Shown: positions 19,308-29,938, numbered from the stretch's first letter. The stretch is DNA of 64,000 bases from Glaciecola sp. 33A (GCF_002836745.1 NZ_PJAR01000036.1:1-64000); one strand, 5' to 3'. Numbers and translations: made by a program. Notes: a model not told the origin generated them from the letters alone.

Positions 19308-20473
19308 ATGCGCCCTACCCAACGCTAAACTTCGGTCTTGGTGAAGACATCGATATGCTGCGAGACCATGTCTACAATTTCGCGCAAAGTGAAATTGCTC
19401 CACTCGCTCAAAAAGCCGATGAAGACAATATGTTCCCAAACCATCTTTGGGCTAAATTCGGAGATATGGGTTTATTAGGTGTCACGGTGAGCGAAGAGTT
19501 TGGTGGTTCTGACATGGGATACCTTGCGCATACTGTCGCCATGGAAGAGATTTCAAGAGCTTCCGCCGGAATCGGCTTAAGCTACGGTGCACACTCAAAT
19601 TTATGTGTGAATCAGTTGGCAAAAAATGGGACTCAAACACAAAAAGAAAAATACTTGCCTAAGTTGGTCTCAGGTGAACATATTGGCGCATTGGCCATGA
19701 GCGAACCTAATGCCGGTTCAGATGTTGTCAGCATGAAACTAAAAGCGGACCAAGTTGGCGATAAATTCATATTGAACGGCAACAAAATGTGGATTACCAA
19801 TGGGCCTGATGCTCATGTCTTCATTATCTATGCAAAAACTGATGTATCAGCAGGTGCAAACGGCATCACTGCATTCATTGTCGAAAAAGGAACGCCGGGA
19901 TTCACTCAAGCCCAAAAGCTAGACAAACTTGGCATGCGCTCCTCAAATACATGCGAGTTAGTTCTACAAGACTGCGAAGTCCCCGCTGAAAATATTATTG
20001 GCGGAATTGGTGGTGGCGTAAAGGTGCTTATGAGCGGTCTTGATTATGAGCGTTTAGTTTTATCTGGCGGACCGCTGGGTATTATGCAAGCGTGTATGGA
20101 TATTGTTGTGCCTTATATCCATGACCGTAAGCAATTTGGAAAATCTATTGGTGAATTCCAATTGGTACAAGGTAAAGTGGCTGATATGTACACTCAAATG
20201 AACGCTGCTCGCGCTTATGTTTATGCCGTTGCTCGTTCATGTGACCGCGGTGAAACGGCGCGTAAAGACGCCGCTGGTGCTATTTTATATAGTGCCGAGT
20301 TAGCAACCAAAATGGCCTTAGATGCGATTCAGTTATTAGGTGGAAATGGCTATATTAACGACTATTCAACAGGACGTCTTTTACGTGATGCCAAACTCTA
20401 TGAAATTGGCGCAGGCACCAGCGAGATTCGTCGTATGTTGATTGGTAGAGAGCTGTTTAAAGAATCTACATAG
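19304..20473 (+). CDS. liuA: isovaleryl-CoA dehydrogenase
   Basis: This FAD enzyme oxidises isovaleryl-CoA to 3-methylcrotonyl-CoA, passing electrons to electron-transfer flavoprotein. The 389 residues show acyl-CoA dehydrogenase signatures ([10 protein letters not shown] near residue 132; [12 protein letters not shown] near 343). The catalytic glutamate is in [13 protein letters not shown] at residue 249, the position specific for isovaleryl-CoA dehydrogenases, whereas most acyl-CoA dehydrogenases carry the base near residue 370. It is coupled to liuR by an ATGA overlap and followed by the carboxylase genes. Confidence 0.95.
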   Translation: MNAPYPTLNFGLGEDIDMLRDHVYNFAQSEIAPLAQKADEDNMFPNHLWAKFGDMGLLGVTVSEEFGGSDMGYLAHTVAMEEISRASAGIGLSYGAHSNLCVNQLAKNGTQTQKEKYLPKLVSGEHIGALAMSEPNAGSDVVSMKLKADQVGDKFILNGNKMWITNGPDAHVFIIYAKTDVSAGANGITAFIVEKGTPGFTQAQKLDKLGMRSSNTCELVLQDCEVPAENIIGGIGGGVKVLMSGLDYERLVLSGGPLGIMQACMDIVVPYIHDRKQFGKSIGEFQLVQGKVADMYTQMNAARAYVYAVARSCDRGETARKDAAGAILYSAELATKMALDAIQLLGGNGYINDYSTGRLLRDAKLYEIGAGTSEIRRMLIGRELFKEST

Positions 20474-20563
20474 CACGAGAAATACAATAAGGTGACTCAT
20501 GGACAACCACCTTACATGACAATATCAAATTTGCCTTACAATGCCATTATACGAGGTGCATCA

Positions 20564-22171
20564 GTGCCCAAAATTACAACTAAGATAAACATCAATAGCC
20601 AAGCGTTCTCTGAAAACGCAGCGCACATGCAAATGCAAGTAGACGACTTACATCGCCTTGTTAGCCAACTAGCCGAAGGTGGCGGTGAAAAAGCCTGCAA
20701 ACGACACACGGATCGCGGTAAGCTGCTGCCCAGAGACCGGATTAACGCATTGATTGACAACAACAGCGCATTTTTGGAAATATCACAATTAGCTGCGTGG
20801 GAAGTATATGACGATTATGTTCCCTGCGCTGGTGTTATTGCGGGTATTGGCAGAGTCTCTGGTGTTGAGTGTATTATTGTCGCAAATGATGCAACAGTAA
20901 AAGGCGGTACTTATTATCCACTGACGGTTAAGAAGCATTTACGCGCACAAACGATTGCTGAACAAAACAATCTCCCCTGTATTTATCTCGTTGATTCTGG
21001 TGGTGCAAACCTACCACGTCAGGACGATGTTTTTCCAGATAGAGAACACTTTGGACGAATATTCTTCAATCAAGCCAATCTGTCAGCACAAAATATCCCG
21101 CAAATAGCGGTGGTTATGGGTTCATGCACCGCGGGTGGAGCATATGTGCCGGCAATGGCTGATGAATCAATTATTGTGCGCGAACAAGGCACTATATTTT
21201 TAGGCGGCCCGCCACTTGTGCAGGCAGCGACAGGTGAAGTTGTCACCGCTGAAGAACTCGGCGGTGGTGATGTGCATTGTCGAACCTCGGGGGTAGTCGA
21301 TCATCTCGCCAATAATGACCTTCATGCCCTACAAATAGCACGTGACGCGGTGGCTCGTTTAAATCGAAAACGACCAACCATTGCCGATAAAAAGCCAGCG
21401 GTTGCGCCACTTTATGATATTCGTGAAATATATGGCGTAATCCCCAAGGACAGTAAAAAAACCTATGACGCCAGGGAAGTAATTGCTCGCATCGTAGATG
21501 CTTCTGAATTGCATGAGTTTAAAGCGCTATATGGGACAACGCTGATTTGTGGTTTTGCTCGCATAGAGGGCTTTAACGTTGGTATTGTGGCCAACAACGG
21601 CATTTTATTTGCAGAATCAGCCCAGAAAGGGGCGCATTTCATAGAGCTGTGCTCACAACGCAAAATACCCCTCGTATTTTTGCAAAATATTACCGGCTTT
21701 ATGGTAGGAAAACAATACGAATCAGGCGGCATAGCCAAGCACGGAGCAAAAATGGTAACTGCAGTTGCGTGTGCTAAAGTGCCTAAGTTCACCATTCTTA
21801 TAGGGGGTAGCTTTGGCGCTGGAAATTATGGTATGTGCGGTCGCGCGTATGATCCACGGTTTTTGTTCATGTGGCCAAATGCACGTATCTCGGTTATGGG
21901 TGGAGAGCAAGCAGCGGGCGTGTTAGCGCAAGTGAAAAAAGACCAAGCGGCAAGAGCCGGTGAAGAGTGGACGGATGAGCAAGACCAAGCAGTCAAAAAG
22001 CCGGTTATTGATACCTACGAAAAACAGGGACATCCTTATTACGCTTCAGCGCGTTTGTGGGACGATGGTGTTATTGACCCTGCCGACACAAGACGTGTTT
22101 TGGGCTTAGCTATTTCTGCATCTATGAACAAAGAAATAGAAGAAACTAAATTTGGTGTATTCAGAATGTAA
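20564..22171 (+). CDS. liuB: 3-methylcrotonyl-CoA carboxylase beta (carboxyltransferase) subunit
   Basis: The beta subunit transfers the carboxyl group from biotin to 3-methylcrotonyl-CoA. The protein has two crotonase-like carboxyltransferase halves with glycine-rich CoA and biotin-carboxyl pockets ([32 protein letters not shown]). I place the start at GTG 20564, which has GAGG 7 bases upstream and yields 535 residues, the usual length; an in-frame ATG at 20492 would add 24 atypical residues. It lies between liuA and liuC, with the alpha subunit two genes downstream. Confidence 0.94.
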   Translation: MPKITTKININSQAFSENAAHMQMQVDDLHRLVSQLAEGGGEKACKRHTDRGKLLPRDRINALIDNNSAFLEISQLAAWEVYDDYVPCAGVIAGIGRVSGVECIIVANDATVKGGTYYPLTVKKHLRAQTIAEQNNLPCIYLVDSGGANLPRQDDVFPDREHFGRIFFNQANLSAQNIPQIAVVMGSCTAGGAYVPAMADESIIVREQGTIFLGGPPLVQAATGEVVTAEELGGGDVHCRTSGVVDHLANNDLHALQIARDAVARLNRKRPTIADKKPAVAPLYDIREIYGVIPKDSKKTYDAREVIARIVDASELHEFKALYGTTLICGFARIEGFNVGIVANNGILFAESAQKGAHFIELCSQRKIPLVFLQNITGFMVGKQYESGGIAKHGAKMVTAVACAKVPKFTILIGGSFGAGNYGMCGRAYDPRFLFMWPNARISVMGGEQAAGVLAQVKKDQAARAGEEWTDEQDQAVKKPVIDTYEKQGHPYYASARLWDDGVIDPADTRRVLGLAISASMNKEIEETKFGVFRM

Positions 22172-22294
22172 GTCAATCATAAAAGGTGATAACAAAAGGC
22201 CATCACATGGAACAGTCACATGGGTTAGTTATAATAGTCAATGCTGGCAACATAGTGAAAACAAACTGAAGCTGATTTACAGATGGAGAAGAAG

Positions 22295-23089
22295 ATGACA
22301 GAGCAACAAGCAATTACAATAGACATCGATGGCAGAGGCGTTGCAACCGTCACGCTCAATCGTCCACATATTCATAATGCTTTTGACGATACCGTTATTG
22401 CTGAGTTGATCAGTGCATTTGAATCTATTCATCAGAATGATAATGTCAGAGTGATGGTTCTCGCGGCAACGGGCAAATCATTTTGTGCCGGTGCTGATGT
22501 AAACTGGATGAAAAAAATGGCCAGTTATTCATATGCGCAAAATAAAAAAGATGCGGGCCAACTAGCTACGCTTTTTAGCTCGCTATATAACCTAAATAAA
22601 CCGACTATTGCTAAGGTGCAAGGCGCTGTATATGGCGGCGGAGTGGGTTTAGTTGCTTGTTGTGATATTGCAATAGGTAGCAAATTAAGTAAATTTTGTT
22701 TAAGTGAAGTTAAACTGGGTTTAGTTCCCGCGACGATCAGTCCTTATGTTATTGAGGCAATAGGGCCACGATTAGCTAAGCGCTATTTTATGACGGCGGA
22801 AGTGATGTCCTCGCGCAGAGCGAGGCGCATCGGTTTGCTAAGCGAAGCTGTTAGTGAGGAAGAACTCGACTCTAGTGTAGAAAATATTGTCTCACCGCTT
22901 CTTAAAAATGGACCAAGATCCGTTGCGATTGCTAAAACACTTATCAATAACATCAGCCGCAGAGCAATTGTTCAGCAACTTATTGAAGAAACGAGCGATT
23001 TAATAGCCACTGTTCGCGTCTCTGATGAAGGACAAGAGGGGTTAACTGCGTTTGTAGAAAAGCGCGCACCGAATTGGAAAAAAGCATGA
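22295..23089 (+). CDS. liuC: methylglutaconyl-CoA hydratase / enoyl-CoA hydratase
   Basis: In this cluster the crotonase-fold enzyme should hydrate 3-methylglutaconyl-CoA to HMG-CoA. The 264-residue protein has the oxyanion-hole segments AATGKSFCAGADVNWM and VQGAVYGGGVGLVACCD and the typical LSEVKLGLVPATISPYV. Start ATG 22295 is preceded by GGAG; the ATG at 22283 overlaps that site and is less likely. There is a gap of 123 bases after liuB, unlike the tight junctions elsewhere in the operon. The stop overlaps the liuD start (ATGA). Confidence 0.92.
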   Translation: MTEQQAITIDIDGRGVATVTLNRPHIHNAFDDTVIAELISAFESIHQNDNVRVMVLAATGKSFCAGADVNWMKKMASYSYAQNKKDAGQLATLFSSLYNLNKPTIAKVQGAVYGGGVGLVACCDIAIGSKLSKFCLSEVKLGLVPATISPYVIEAIGPRLAKRYFMTAEVMSSRRARRIGLLSEAVSEEELDSSVENIVSPLLKNGPRSVAIAKTLINNISRRAIVQQLIEETSDLIATVRVSDEGQEGLTAFVEKRAPNWKKA

Positions 23090-25077
23090 TCAAGAAAATA
23101 CTGATTGCTAACCGAGGCGAAATTGCCTGCCGCGTAATAAAAACAGCAAAAATGATGGGTCTATCAACTGTCGCCGTTTATTCTGAGGTTGATGCTAATT
23201 CATTACATGTAAAACAAGCTGATGAGGCTATTTGCATCGGCCCCGCTCCCTCCAAAGATAGTTATTTACGCGGCGATTTGATTTTACAAAAAGCCAAAGA
23301 ACTTAACGTCGATGCCATCCACCCTGGCTACGGCTTTTTATCTGAAAACGCGCAATTTGCAGAAGCTTGTGCACAGCAAGGTATTATTTTTATTGGCCCG
23401 ACTATCGAAGCCATAAAGGCGATGGGTTCAAAATCAGCTGCCAAGCAAATAATGCACCAAGCAGGTGTTCCGTTAGTGCCTGGTTATCACGGTGACGATC
23501 AAAACCCAGCTTTAATTAAGCAAAGTGCTAATGAAATGGGTTATCCGGTATTACTAAAAGCCACAGCAGGTGGAGGCGGCAAAGGGATGCGTCAAGTTTG
23601 GTCGGAAGCCGAATTTGATGACGCTTTAGCTGCTGCAAAACGCGAAGCAATGTCGAGTTTCAGTGATGATAAAATGCTGGTGGAAAAATATCTTACTGAA
23701 CCGCGACATGTTGAAATCCAAGTTTTTTGTGATAATCATAAAAACGGTGTTTACTTATTCGAACGCGATTGCTCAATTCAACGTCGCCATCAAAAAGTCA
23801 TCGAAGAAGCCCCTGCCCCGAATATGTCTGAAGCACTTCGTGCCCGTATGGGTGAAGCAGCATTGAAGGCAGCCTTTGCTATCAATTATTCTGGCGCCGG
23901 CACGGTGGAGTTTTTACTCGATACCGATGGCAGGTTTTATTTTATGGAAATGAATACGAGACTACAGGTTGAGCATCCCGTGACTGAGATGATTACCGGA
24001 GAAGATTTAGTTGAATGGCAAATACGTGTTGCAAATAATGAAACGCTGCCAAAAACTCAGTCTCAACTAGTAATGCAAGGTCATTCTTTTGAGGCTCGCA
24101 TTTATGCAGAGGACCCCAATAATGATTTCTTGCCAGCCACTGGTATATTGCAACTGCTAAAAACGCCAATAACCAACGCAAAGGTAAGGATCGACACCGG
24201 TGTTGAGCAAGGTGATGAGGTATCTATTTATTACGATCCGATGATCGCAAAATTAGTTGTTTGGGATGAAACTCGTGAAAAAGCGTTATCCAGATTAGAA
24301 ACCTGTTTACAACATTATGCGATTGGCGGTGTTACAACGAATATTGATTATCTGCGCAGAATTGCAGGTTCAATGCCTTTTAAGCAAGCACAATTAACCA
24401 CTGACTTTATTGAGCGTCATAACGACAGTATAAGCACAGCAACAATGGTAGAGGTCGATACCTATTTACCCGCTATTGCGCTGGCTTACTTATTGTCTGA
24501 ACGAGCAAATTGCGAGGACAGCCTTGAGAATACGCCGTGGGGGATATACGACGGTTTTCGCAGCAACTTAGTCCATCAACAGTCTATTGCGCTTGTTATT
24601 AATGATAAAATCCATACCGTTAGCACCACAATGAACAGCGCTAATCAATGGATTTTAGATAACAACGGTAAGCAACACGTGGTGTCTGGAATCATTACTA
24701 GCGACACACTGTCATATAGCTTAAATGGGGTGAAAGCAAAGTTACCCGTCATGTTTAATAACGCTGAAATAAGTTTATTTACACCACAGGGGATGCTGAC
24801 TGCGCAGATTCAAGCGGCTGATTTAGGCGAAATTGGTGAAGATGATCATGCCAACTCGGTTATCGCACCAATGAACGGAACTGTGGTTGCACTGCTAGTT
24901 AAAATCGGTGAGCGGGTCAAGAAAGGGCAACAGCTAATTATCGTCGAAGCCATGAAAATGGAACACAGTATTAAAGCCCCATATGATGGCATCGTAGCAG
25001 AGTGCTTCTTCAAGCAAGGTGATTTAGTCAGTGGTGGTGTCGCTTTGGTTGACATTACGGCGAGTGATGAACAATAG
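23086..25077 (+). CDS. liuD: 3-methylcrotonyl-CoA carboxylase alpha (biotin-containing) subunit
   Basis: The alpha subunit carboxylates its own biotin using ATP and bicarbonate. It begins MIKKILIANRGEIACRVIKT and has the ATP-grasp biotin carboxylase domain (AGGGGKGMR; EMNTRLQVEHPVTE), a middle BT-like linker and a C-terminal biotinyl domain with VEAMKMEH, the acceptor lysine being residue 624. The ATG at 23086 overlaps the liuC stop. The length of 663 residues is normal. It pairs with LiuB to form a hetero-oligomeric carboxylase. Confidence 0.95.
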   Translation: MIKKILIANRGEIACRVIKTAKMMGLSTVAVYSEVDANSLHVKQADEAICIGPAPSKDSYLRGDLILQKAKELNVDAIHPGYGFLSENAQFAEACAQQGIIFIGPTIEAIKAMGSKSAAKQIMHQAGVPLVPGYHGDDQNPALIKQSANEMGYPVLLKATAGGGGKGMRQVWSEAEFDDALAAAKREAMSSFSDDKMLVEKYLTEPRHVEIQVFCDNHKNGVYLFERDCSIQRRHQKVIEEAPAPNMSEALRARMGEAALKAAFAINYSGAGTVEFLLDTDGRFYFMEMNTRLQVEHPVTEMITGEDLVEWQIRVANNETLPKTQSQLVMQGHSFEARIYAEDPNNDFLPATGILQLLKTPITNAKVRIDTGVEQGDEVSIYYDPMIAKLVVWDETREKALSRLETCLQHYAIGGVTTNIDYLRRIAGSMPFKQAQLTTDFIERHNDSISTATMVEVDTYLPAIALAYLLSERANCEDSLENTPWGIYDGFRSNLVHQQSIALVINDKIHTVSTTMNSANQWILDNNGKQHVVSGIITSDTLSYSLNGVKAKLPVMFNNAEISLFTPQGMLTAQIQAADLGEIGEDDHANSVIAPMNGTVVALLVKIGERVKKGQQLIIVEAMKMEHSIKAPYDGIVAECFFKQGDLVSGGVALVDITASDEQ

Positions 25078-25114
25078 CTAATGCCCTTTCAAAGCCATAA
25101 ACAAGGTAATCTCA

Positions 25115-26014
25115 ATGTTTGATTTACTACCAAAGACAGTCGAAATCGTTGAAGTAGGCCCGCGTGATGGTCTGCAAAACGAAAAAAGAAGCTTAAGCGC
25201 ACAAGACAAAATCGATTTTATAGACCAATTGTCAATGATCGGTTGTAAACGCATTGAAGCAGGAAGCTTTGTTTCACCCAAATGGGTACCGCAAATGGCT
25301 TCTTCAGATGAAGTTATGCGAGCAATAAAGCGCTGTGAAGGTATACGCTACAGTGCATTAACCCCAAACATAAAAGGGTTTGATTTGGCCATGCAAGTTA
25401 ACACTCAAGAAGTGGCTATTTTTGGGGCAGCTTCTGAATCATTTTCACAAACAAATATTAATTGCAGTATTAAAGAAAGTCTCGAACGATTTGCGCCTGT
25501 TGTAGCAAAAGCAAAAAAGCTTAGTATTCCAGTACGTGGTTACGTTTCTTGCGTAATGGGCTGTCCTTATGAGGGCGATATAAAGATTGAGGACGTTGTC
25601 TGGGTCAGCAAAGCGCTACTGGACATGGGATGCTATGAGATTTCACTGGGTGATACTATCGGCGTTGGTACTCCACTAAAAACCAAAGCCCTCATAGAAG
25701 CTTGTTTGCAGGTTATTCCGAGTAATCAATTAGCCGTCCATTTTCATGACACTTATGGTCAAGCGCTGGCGAATATATTAACTGCTATTCAACTTGGTAT
25801 ACGCGTTATTGATAGCTCTGTGGCTGGTCTTGGTGGCTGCCCTTATGCCAAAGGTGCTTCGGGCAATGTCGCCTCCGAAGACGTGGTCTACATGCTGCAT
25901 CACATGGGCATAGACACTGGAATAAATTTAGACAAGCTGATTCAGGTAGGAAAATCAATATCCGCTAAGCTAAATCGTAATAACGGATCAAAAGTGGGTG
26001 AAGCGACGCCTTAA
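25115..26014 (+). CDS. liuE: hydroxymethylglutaryl-CoA lyase
   Basis: HMG-CoA lyase cleaves HMG-CoA to acetoacetate and acetyl-CoA, the last step of leucine degradation. The 299-residue TIM-barrel enzyme shows VEVGPRDGLQNE with the catalytic Arg-Asp pair, the metal-binding HFHDTYGQALAN, and the signature GLGGCPYAKGASGN with the catalytic cysteine. It closes the liu operon and is followed by only a weak hairpin before a convergent transporter gene. Confidence 0.95.
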   Translation: MFDLLPKTVEIVEVGPRDGLQNEKRSLSAQDKIDFIDQLSMIGCKRIEAGSFVSPKWVPQMASSDEVMRAIKRCEGIRYSALTPNIKGFDLAMQVNTQEVAIFGAASESFSQTNINCSIKESLERFAPVVAKAKKLSIPVRGYVSCVMGCPYEGDIKIEDVVWVSKALLDMGCYEISLGDTIGVGTPLKTKALIEACLQVIPSNQLAVHFHDTYGQALANILTAIQLGIRVIDSSVAGLGGCPYAKGASGNVASEDVVYMLHHMGIDTGINLDKLIQVGKSISAKLNRNNGSKVGEATP

Positions 26015-26044
26015 AATGGCGTTATCGGCGCTTTAAGAAAAATT

Positions 26045-26060
26045 GAAAACTGCGGTTTTC
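26045..26060. terminator. weak hairpin after liuE
   Basis: GAAAAC-TGCG-GTTTTC forms a short A/T-rich stem followed by TATATAATTTTAGTTTTT, between the convergent liuE and transporter genes. The stem is weak, so it is only a candidate terminator. Confidence 0.35.
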
Positions 26061-26069
26061 TATATAATT

Positions 26070-27326
26070 TTAGTTTTTCATGAATACACTAAGCAACAAC
26101 CCGATGCTCAGACCTAGGGCAATCACTAGAAACAAAATAAGATTCCCTGAAAATGTTAAGGTTGCGTAAAACGCGCCCAAGAATAGAATAACAGCTCCAA
26201 TTGATGTATTGGCCTTGCCAATAAAGTCTGTTCTGTCGGCACCCTCTTTGACATCTAAGGCATATATTTTGCGGCCAGAACGGGCCCCATTATGCCCGAC
26301 ACTTATTAAAAAATAGCCAACAATAAACCAAATTGAATGGATAGATTGAGCAAGCTCAAACTGAATGATAAACACCGTTGCTAAACACACCAATAACACC
26401 ATGAGTGCGCCCAATTGCATGGTTAATTTCGCATTATGATCAGAAAGCGTCCCCCAAGTATAAGAAGATAAAATGCTCGCAGATGCTTGCGCTATTATAA
26501 AACTGGATAATGTAATCAAGCCATTTTGTGACGATAAGCTACTCGCCCAAATAATGTAAAATGGCGCAATTAGTGCAGTATGTACAAAACATGACCTCAC
26601 TAAGATAAATAACCCAAGTTGACCTGAGAACGTGGCAATATAAGCTTTTATTTTTGCCGCACTTAAGTATTCCTTGGCCGCATTATCGCCAACACCGCGT
26701 TTACTTTCTACCTTCGTTTCAAGGTTTTTTAAGGTCAGCACACTGACCAGCATCGCGACAACACATAATACCGCGATTATCAGTATAACTTGTTCGTCCA
26801 TTTTACCAGACAAAAGGGTAAATGCGCCAAATAATAGAGACAAAACACCCGCAGCAGTGGAAGCAATTCCGACAACGTTGCCACGCTTTCCTTTGTCCAA
26901 ATGCCCGGCTTGAATGTCTTTCATTGTGAGGGAAGTCATTGCTCTGGCCAAACTTAATCCAGTTAGTGCCACTAGCACCAGCAGTCCAATGCTAATTGCA
27001 TAACGTCGGCTAGCTTGATCCATAAATAATGGCAGCACTAAAAGTGGTACGAATATCATGATGCCAATAAAAAATGCTTGCGTTAACATACTAATTACCC
27101 AAGGCAAACGACGACTATTTTTGGTTATCAGCCAACCACTCATCAAAGCTTGGGGTAACAAAGATCCCGACTCTCGAAGCGGAACCAACAAACCGAGCAT
27201 CCAGGATGGAGCACCTAGGATATTCAACAATGTAGGCAGTGTTGTTTTAGCCGACAACAAAATATCAGTCAACTTGCTCAACACAAGCGCAACAATGATG
27301 CGAAATTTAACGCTTTGTTTGTTCAC
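26070..27326 (-). CDS. MFS transporter, substrate unknown
   Basis: This hydrophobic protein of 418 residues has about 12 membrane segments and the general layout of a major facilitator. The N-terminal region has LSAKTTLPTLLNILGAPSWM and a loop with SGWLITKNSRRLP; a charged central loop (KNLETKVESKRGVGDN) separates the halves. I do not recognise a substrate-specific subfamily. The start is placed at GTG 27326, preceded by GAGAGG; an in-frame TTG at 27350 is possible but less good. It is convergent with liuE and may or may not be related to leucine metabolism. Confidence 0.8.
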   Translation of the reverse strand: MNKQSVKFRIIVALVLSKLTDILLSAKTTLPTLLNILGAPSWMLGLLVPLRESGSLLPQALMSGWLITKNSRRLPWVISMLTQAFFIGIMIFVPLLVLPLFMDQASRRYAISIGLLVLVALTGLSLARAMTSLTMKDIQAGHLDKGKRGNVVGIASTAAGVLSLLFGAFTLLSGKMDEQVILIIAVLCVVAMLVSVLTLKNLETKVESKRGVGDNAAKEYLSAAKIKAYIATFSGQLGLFILVRSCFVHTALIAPFYIIWASSLSSQNGLITLSSFIIAQASASILSSYTWGTLSDHNAKLTMQLGALMVLLVCLATVFIIQFELAQSIHSIWFIVGYFLISVGHNGARSGRKIYALDVKEGADRTDFIGKANTSIGAVILFLGAFYATLTFSGNLILFLVIALGLSIGLLLSVFMKN

Positions 27327-27496
27327 AAAACCTCTCTTATTTACCCTCAAGGTTACTGTAATTCCTAGTTTATTGCTCTTTTTATATTAGTAATTTTAGC
27401 TAACTTGGGCTAGGTATTCGTATTTCGCGTTTAGCTAAGCAATCTGTTACTCTTACGTTACAAGTTACTAGCGCGTTTAAAAGGTGTTACACGTCC

Positions 27497-28378
27497 ATGT
27501 TAGTAGACCAATTTATTGTCTACCTAGAAAATACCAACCTACAAAAGACGATTATTTCGGTCTCTCTTATTATCTTAGTTGGTGTGATTAATTCAATCTT
27601 GAAACGTGTTCTGGTCGATAGAGGTAAAAAGCTTAATAAAAATTATCGCTCACAAGTAAACACATCAAACAACTCCCTTAATATCAGTTTAGTTTTTTTT
27701 ATACTGGTGCTGTGGTCTAGCGAAATACAGCAATTTGCCCTCTCCCTCGCGGCATTTATGTTTGCAATCGTATTTGCTACCAAAGAGTTTATTCAATGCT
27801 TCATCGGTTATTTTTACTATTTAAGTGCACGTCCCTTTCGCATCGGAGACTGGATACAAGTGCAAGACGGTGTCGGTGAGGTTATTGGTTCTGACTGGAC
27901 CAAAATCACCATGCTCGAAGTTGATTTGCAGTCCAATAGCTATACCGGAAAACATTTGTTTGTTCCGAATAATCAACTATTGCTAAAAACAGTCAAAAAC
28001 TTGAATTTCTTAAGACGATACAGCATGAACCATTTCACAATAACCTGTGAACCTTTAATTGATGTCAATCCAATTATTGATAAATTAGAAATAAGTGCAC
28101 AAGAATACTTCCAAGATTTTGCCGATGTGGCAGAGCGTTATAAAAAGTTCATTGAAAAAAGAATGGATATTGATTTTATTAGTATCGAGCCTAGTTTCCA
28201 TGTGCATACGAACCAGTTTGCCAAGATTTGCATAACAATTGACTTATTTTGCCCCGTAGAACTAAACTTAAAAATTCAACAAGCAATTACCAAAGAGTTC
28301 TTTTATTTATGGCACCAAAGTGTTGGGCAAAAAAGTAGTGTCGCTGCTCTCGACCAAATAAAAGTGCTAACAGACTAA
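27497..28378 (+). CDS. small-conductance mechanosensitive channel (MscS family)
   Basis: MscS-type channels release solutes during hypo-osmotic shock. This 293-residue protein has three N-terminal membrane segments; the third (FALSLAAFMFAIVFATKEF) leads into the family motif FIQCFIGYFYYLSARPFRIGDW, followed by the beta domain (VGEVIGSDWTKITMLE) and a cytoplasmic alpha/beta domain. Classical MscS has Gly/Ala-packed pore helices; here the pore-helix pattern is less glycine-rich, so gating could differ. It is monocistronic, and a perfect 30-base inverted repeat follows 14 bases after the stop. Confidence 0.88.
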   Translation: MLVDQFIVYLENTNLQKTIISVSLIILVGVINSILKRVLVDRGKKLNKNYRSQVNTSNNSLNISLVFFILVLWSSEIQQFALSLAAFMFAIVFATKEFIQCFIGYFYYLSARPFRIGDWIQVQDGVGEVIGSDWTKITMLEVDLQSNSYTGKHLFVPNNQLLLKTVKNLNFLRRYSMNHFTITCEPLIDVNPIIDKLEISAQEYFQDFADVAERYKKFIEKRMDIDFISIEPSFHVHTNQFAKICITIDLFCPVELNLKIQQAITKEFFYLWHQSVGQKSSVAALDQIKVLTD

Positions 28379-28392
28379 TCAATATCATGATT

Positions 28393-28422
28393 TATACACA
28401 ACTTTTTTAAAAGTTGTGTATA
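28393..28422. repeat. perfect inverted repeat, 14-bp arms, between mscS and glgC
   Basis: TATACACAACTTTT (28393-28406) and AAAAGTTGTGTATA (28409-28422) are exact reverse complements separated by TT. It is 14 bases after the mscS stop and 110 before glgC. There is no T-run after it, so it may be a terminator of unusual form or a binding site. Confidence 0.8.
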
Positions 28423-28531
28423 TTAAATTAAATCTACATTTTTTTAACATTTCAGCTTAATAAATTCTTATTAATGGATTTTTTAGCCGGTTAATATACT
28501 TTTTCTTTTGGATTTTATAAGGGAATGCTAA

Positions 28532-29788
28532 ATGCCTACAAATAATAACGAACGCTATATTAGTAATTTAACAAAAGACACCTATGCGCTTGTATTAGCT
28601 GGTGGTAGAGGTTCTAGGTTGTATGAGTTGACAGACTGGCGGGCCAAACCGGCTCTCTATTTCGGCGGTAAATTTCGTATTATCGACTTCCCTCTTTCCA
28701 ATTGTGTTAATTCTGGGATACGCAATATAGGTGTCCTCACGCAATATAAGTCACACTCTTTAATTAGGCATTTGGTGCGTGGTTGGGGACATTTTAAAAA
28801 AGAACTAGGCGAATCAGTCGAAATTTTACCTGCGTCTCAACGCTTTTCAGAAGAATGGTATCAAGGTACAGCCGACGCCGTTTATCAAAACATTGATATT
28901 ATAAGAGATGAGCTACCAAAATATGTAATGGTATTATCCGGTGACCATATTTATCGTCAAGACTACGGCCATATTCTTGCACAACATGTTGAGTCTGGCG
29001 CAAAAATGACAGTCAGCACGATAGCAGTACCTATTGAGCAAGCTAGAAATGCCTTCGGCGTTATATCAATTGACGAAAATAGTAAGATAATCGAGTTTGT
29101 TGAAAAACCCTCTGAGCCAACTCCGCTAGCAGGTTCACCTGGTTATTGTTTAGCTTCTATGGGTAACTATGTTTTTGACACTGCTTTTTTATTCGAACAA
29201 CTAGAACGCGACTCGCAACAAAAGGGCTCAGAAAGAGACTTCGGCAAAGATATTATTCCAGCGATTATCGACAATCATGACGTATATGCTTTTGAATTTT
29301 CAAAAAGTAGCAAGAATGACTCGTATTGGCGAGATGTGGGTACGCTAGACTCATACTGGGAAGCTAACATGGAATTAGTGACTCCTGTTCCTGCATTGAA
29401 TATATATGATAAGCAATGGCCTATTTGGACTTACCAAGAACAATTACCGCCCGCTAAGTTTGTGATGGAGAGCAACGAAAATCGCGGTGACGCCCTAAAT
29501 TCGGTGGTTTCTGGTGGCTGTATTATTTCTGGTTCCACGTTAATTGAAAGCATCTGCTTTAGTAATGTAAGAGTAAATTCGGGTAGTCGAGTTGAACAGA
29601 CCGTGGTCCTGCCAGAAGTAACTGTTGGTGCAGGCTCAAAAATAAAAAAAGCAATTATTGATCGTGGTTGTCAAATTCCTGAGGGCACTGTAATTGGGTA
29701 TAATCATGATGATGACAGAGCGAGAGGCTTTCGTGTCTCAGAAAATGGTGTTGTGTTAGTCACAAAAACTGAATTAGAAAACCTTTAG
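28532..29788 (+). CDS. glgC: glucose-1-phosphate adenylyltransferase
   Basis: GlgC makes ADP-glucose, the glucosyl donor for glycogen synthesis, and is usually under allosteric control. The 418-residue protein has the nucleotidyltransferase core with [20 protein letters not shown], the [14 protein letters not shown] segment, the GDHIYRQDY metal/ATP region and EFVEKP, followed by a left-handed beta-helix C-terminal domain. GGGAATGC precedes the ATG. It stands alone here: no glgA, glgB or glgP is adjacent, so the rest of the pathway must be elsewhere. A good terminator follows. Confidence 0.95.
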   Translation: MPTNNNERYISNLTKDTYALVLAGGRGSRLYELTDWRAKPALYFGGKFRIIDFPLSNCVNSGIRNIGVLTQYKSHSLIRHLVRGWGHFKKELGESVEILPASQRFSEEWYQGTADAVYQNIDIIRDELPKYVMVLSGDHIYRQDYGHILAQHVESGAKMTVSTIAVPIEQARNAFGVISIDENSKIIEFVEKPSEPTPLAGSPGYCLASMGNYVFDTAFLFEQLERDSQQKGSERDFGKDIIPAIIDNHDVYAFEFSKSSKNDSYWRDVGTLDSYWEANMELVTPVPALNIYDKQWPIWTYQEQLPPAKFVMESNENRGDALNSVVSGGCIISGSTLIESICFSNVRVNSGSRVEQTVVLPEVTVGAGSKIKKAIIDRGCQIPEGTVIGYNHDDDRARGFRVSENGVVLVTKTELENL

Positions 29789-29813
29789 TTCCTTTTTAAT
29801 TAGACTATATATG

Positions 29814-29832
29814 GGGGCGTATGCCCCTTTTT
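29814..29832 (+). terminator. rho-independent terminator of glgC
   Basis: GGGGC-GTAT-GCCCC forms a compact GC-rich hairpin directly followed by TTTTT, 25 bases after the glgC stop. Confidence 0.9.
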
Positions 29833-29882
29833 AATATCAACGTCTATGCTACGATGAATAACAGAATAAAAACGCTCAGTAT

Positions 29883-29924
29883 GTTTAAAAGGGCGTTTAA
29901 AAGGGCGTTTAAAAGGGCGTTTAA
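29883..29924. repeat. 12-bp tandem repeat, 3.5 copies
   Basis: GTTTAAAAGGGC is repeated exactly three times at 29883, 29895 and 29907, followed by a half copy GTTTAA. It lies between the glgC terminator and the end of the convergent hydrolase gene. Confidence 0.95.
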
Positions 29925-29938
29925 TAAAACAATGTTAC

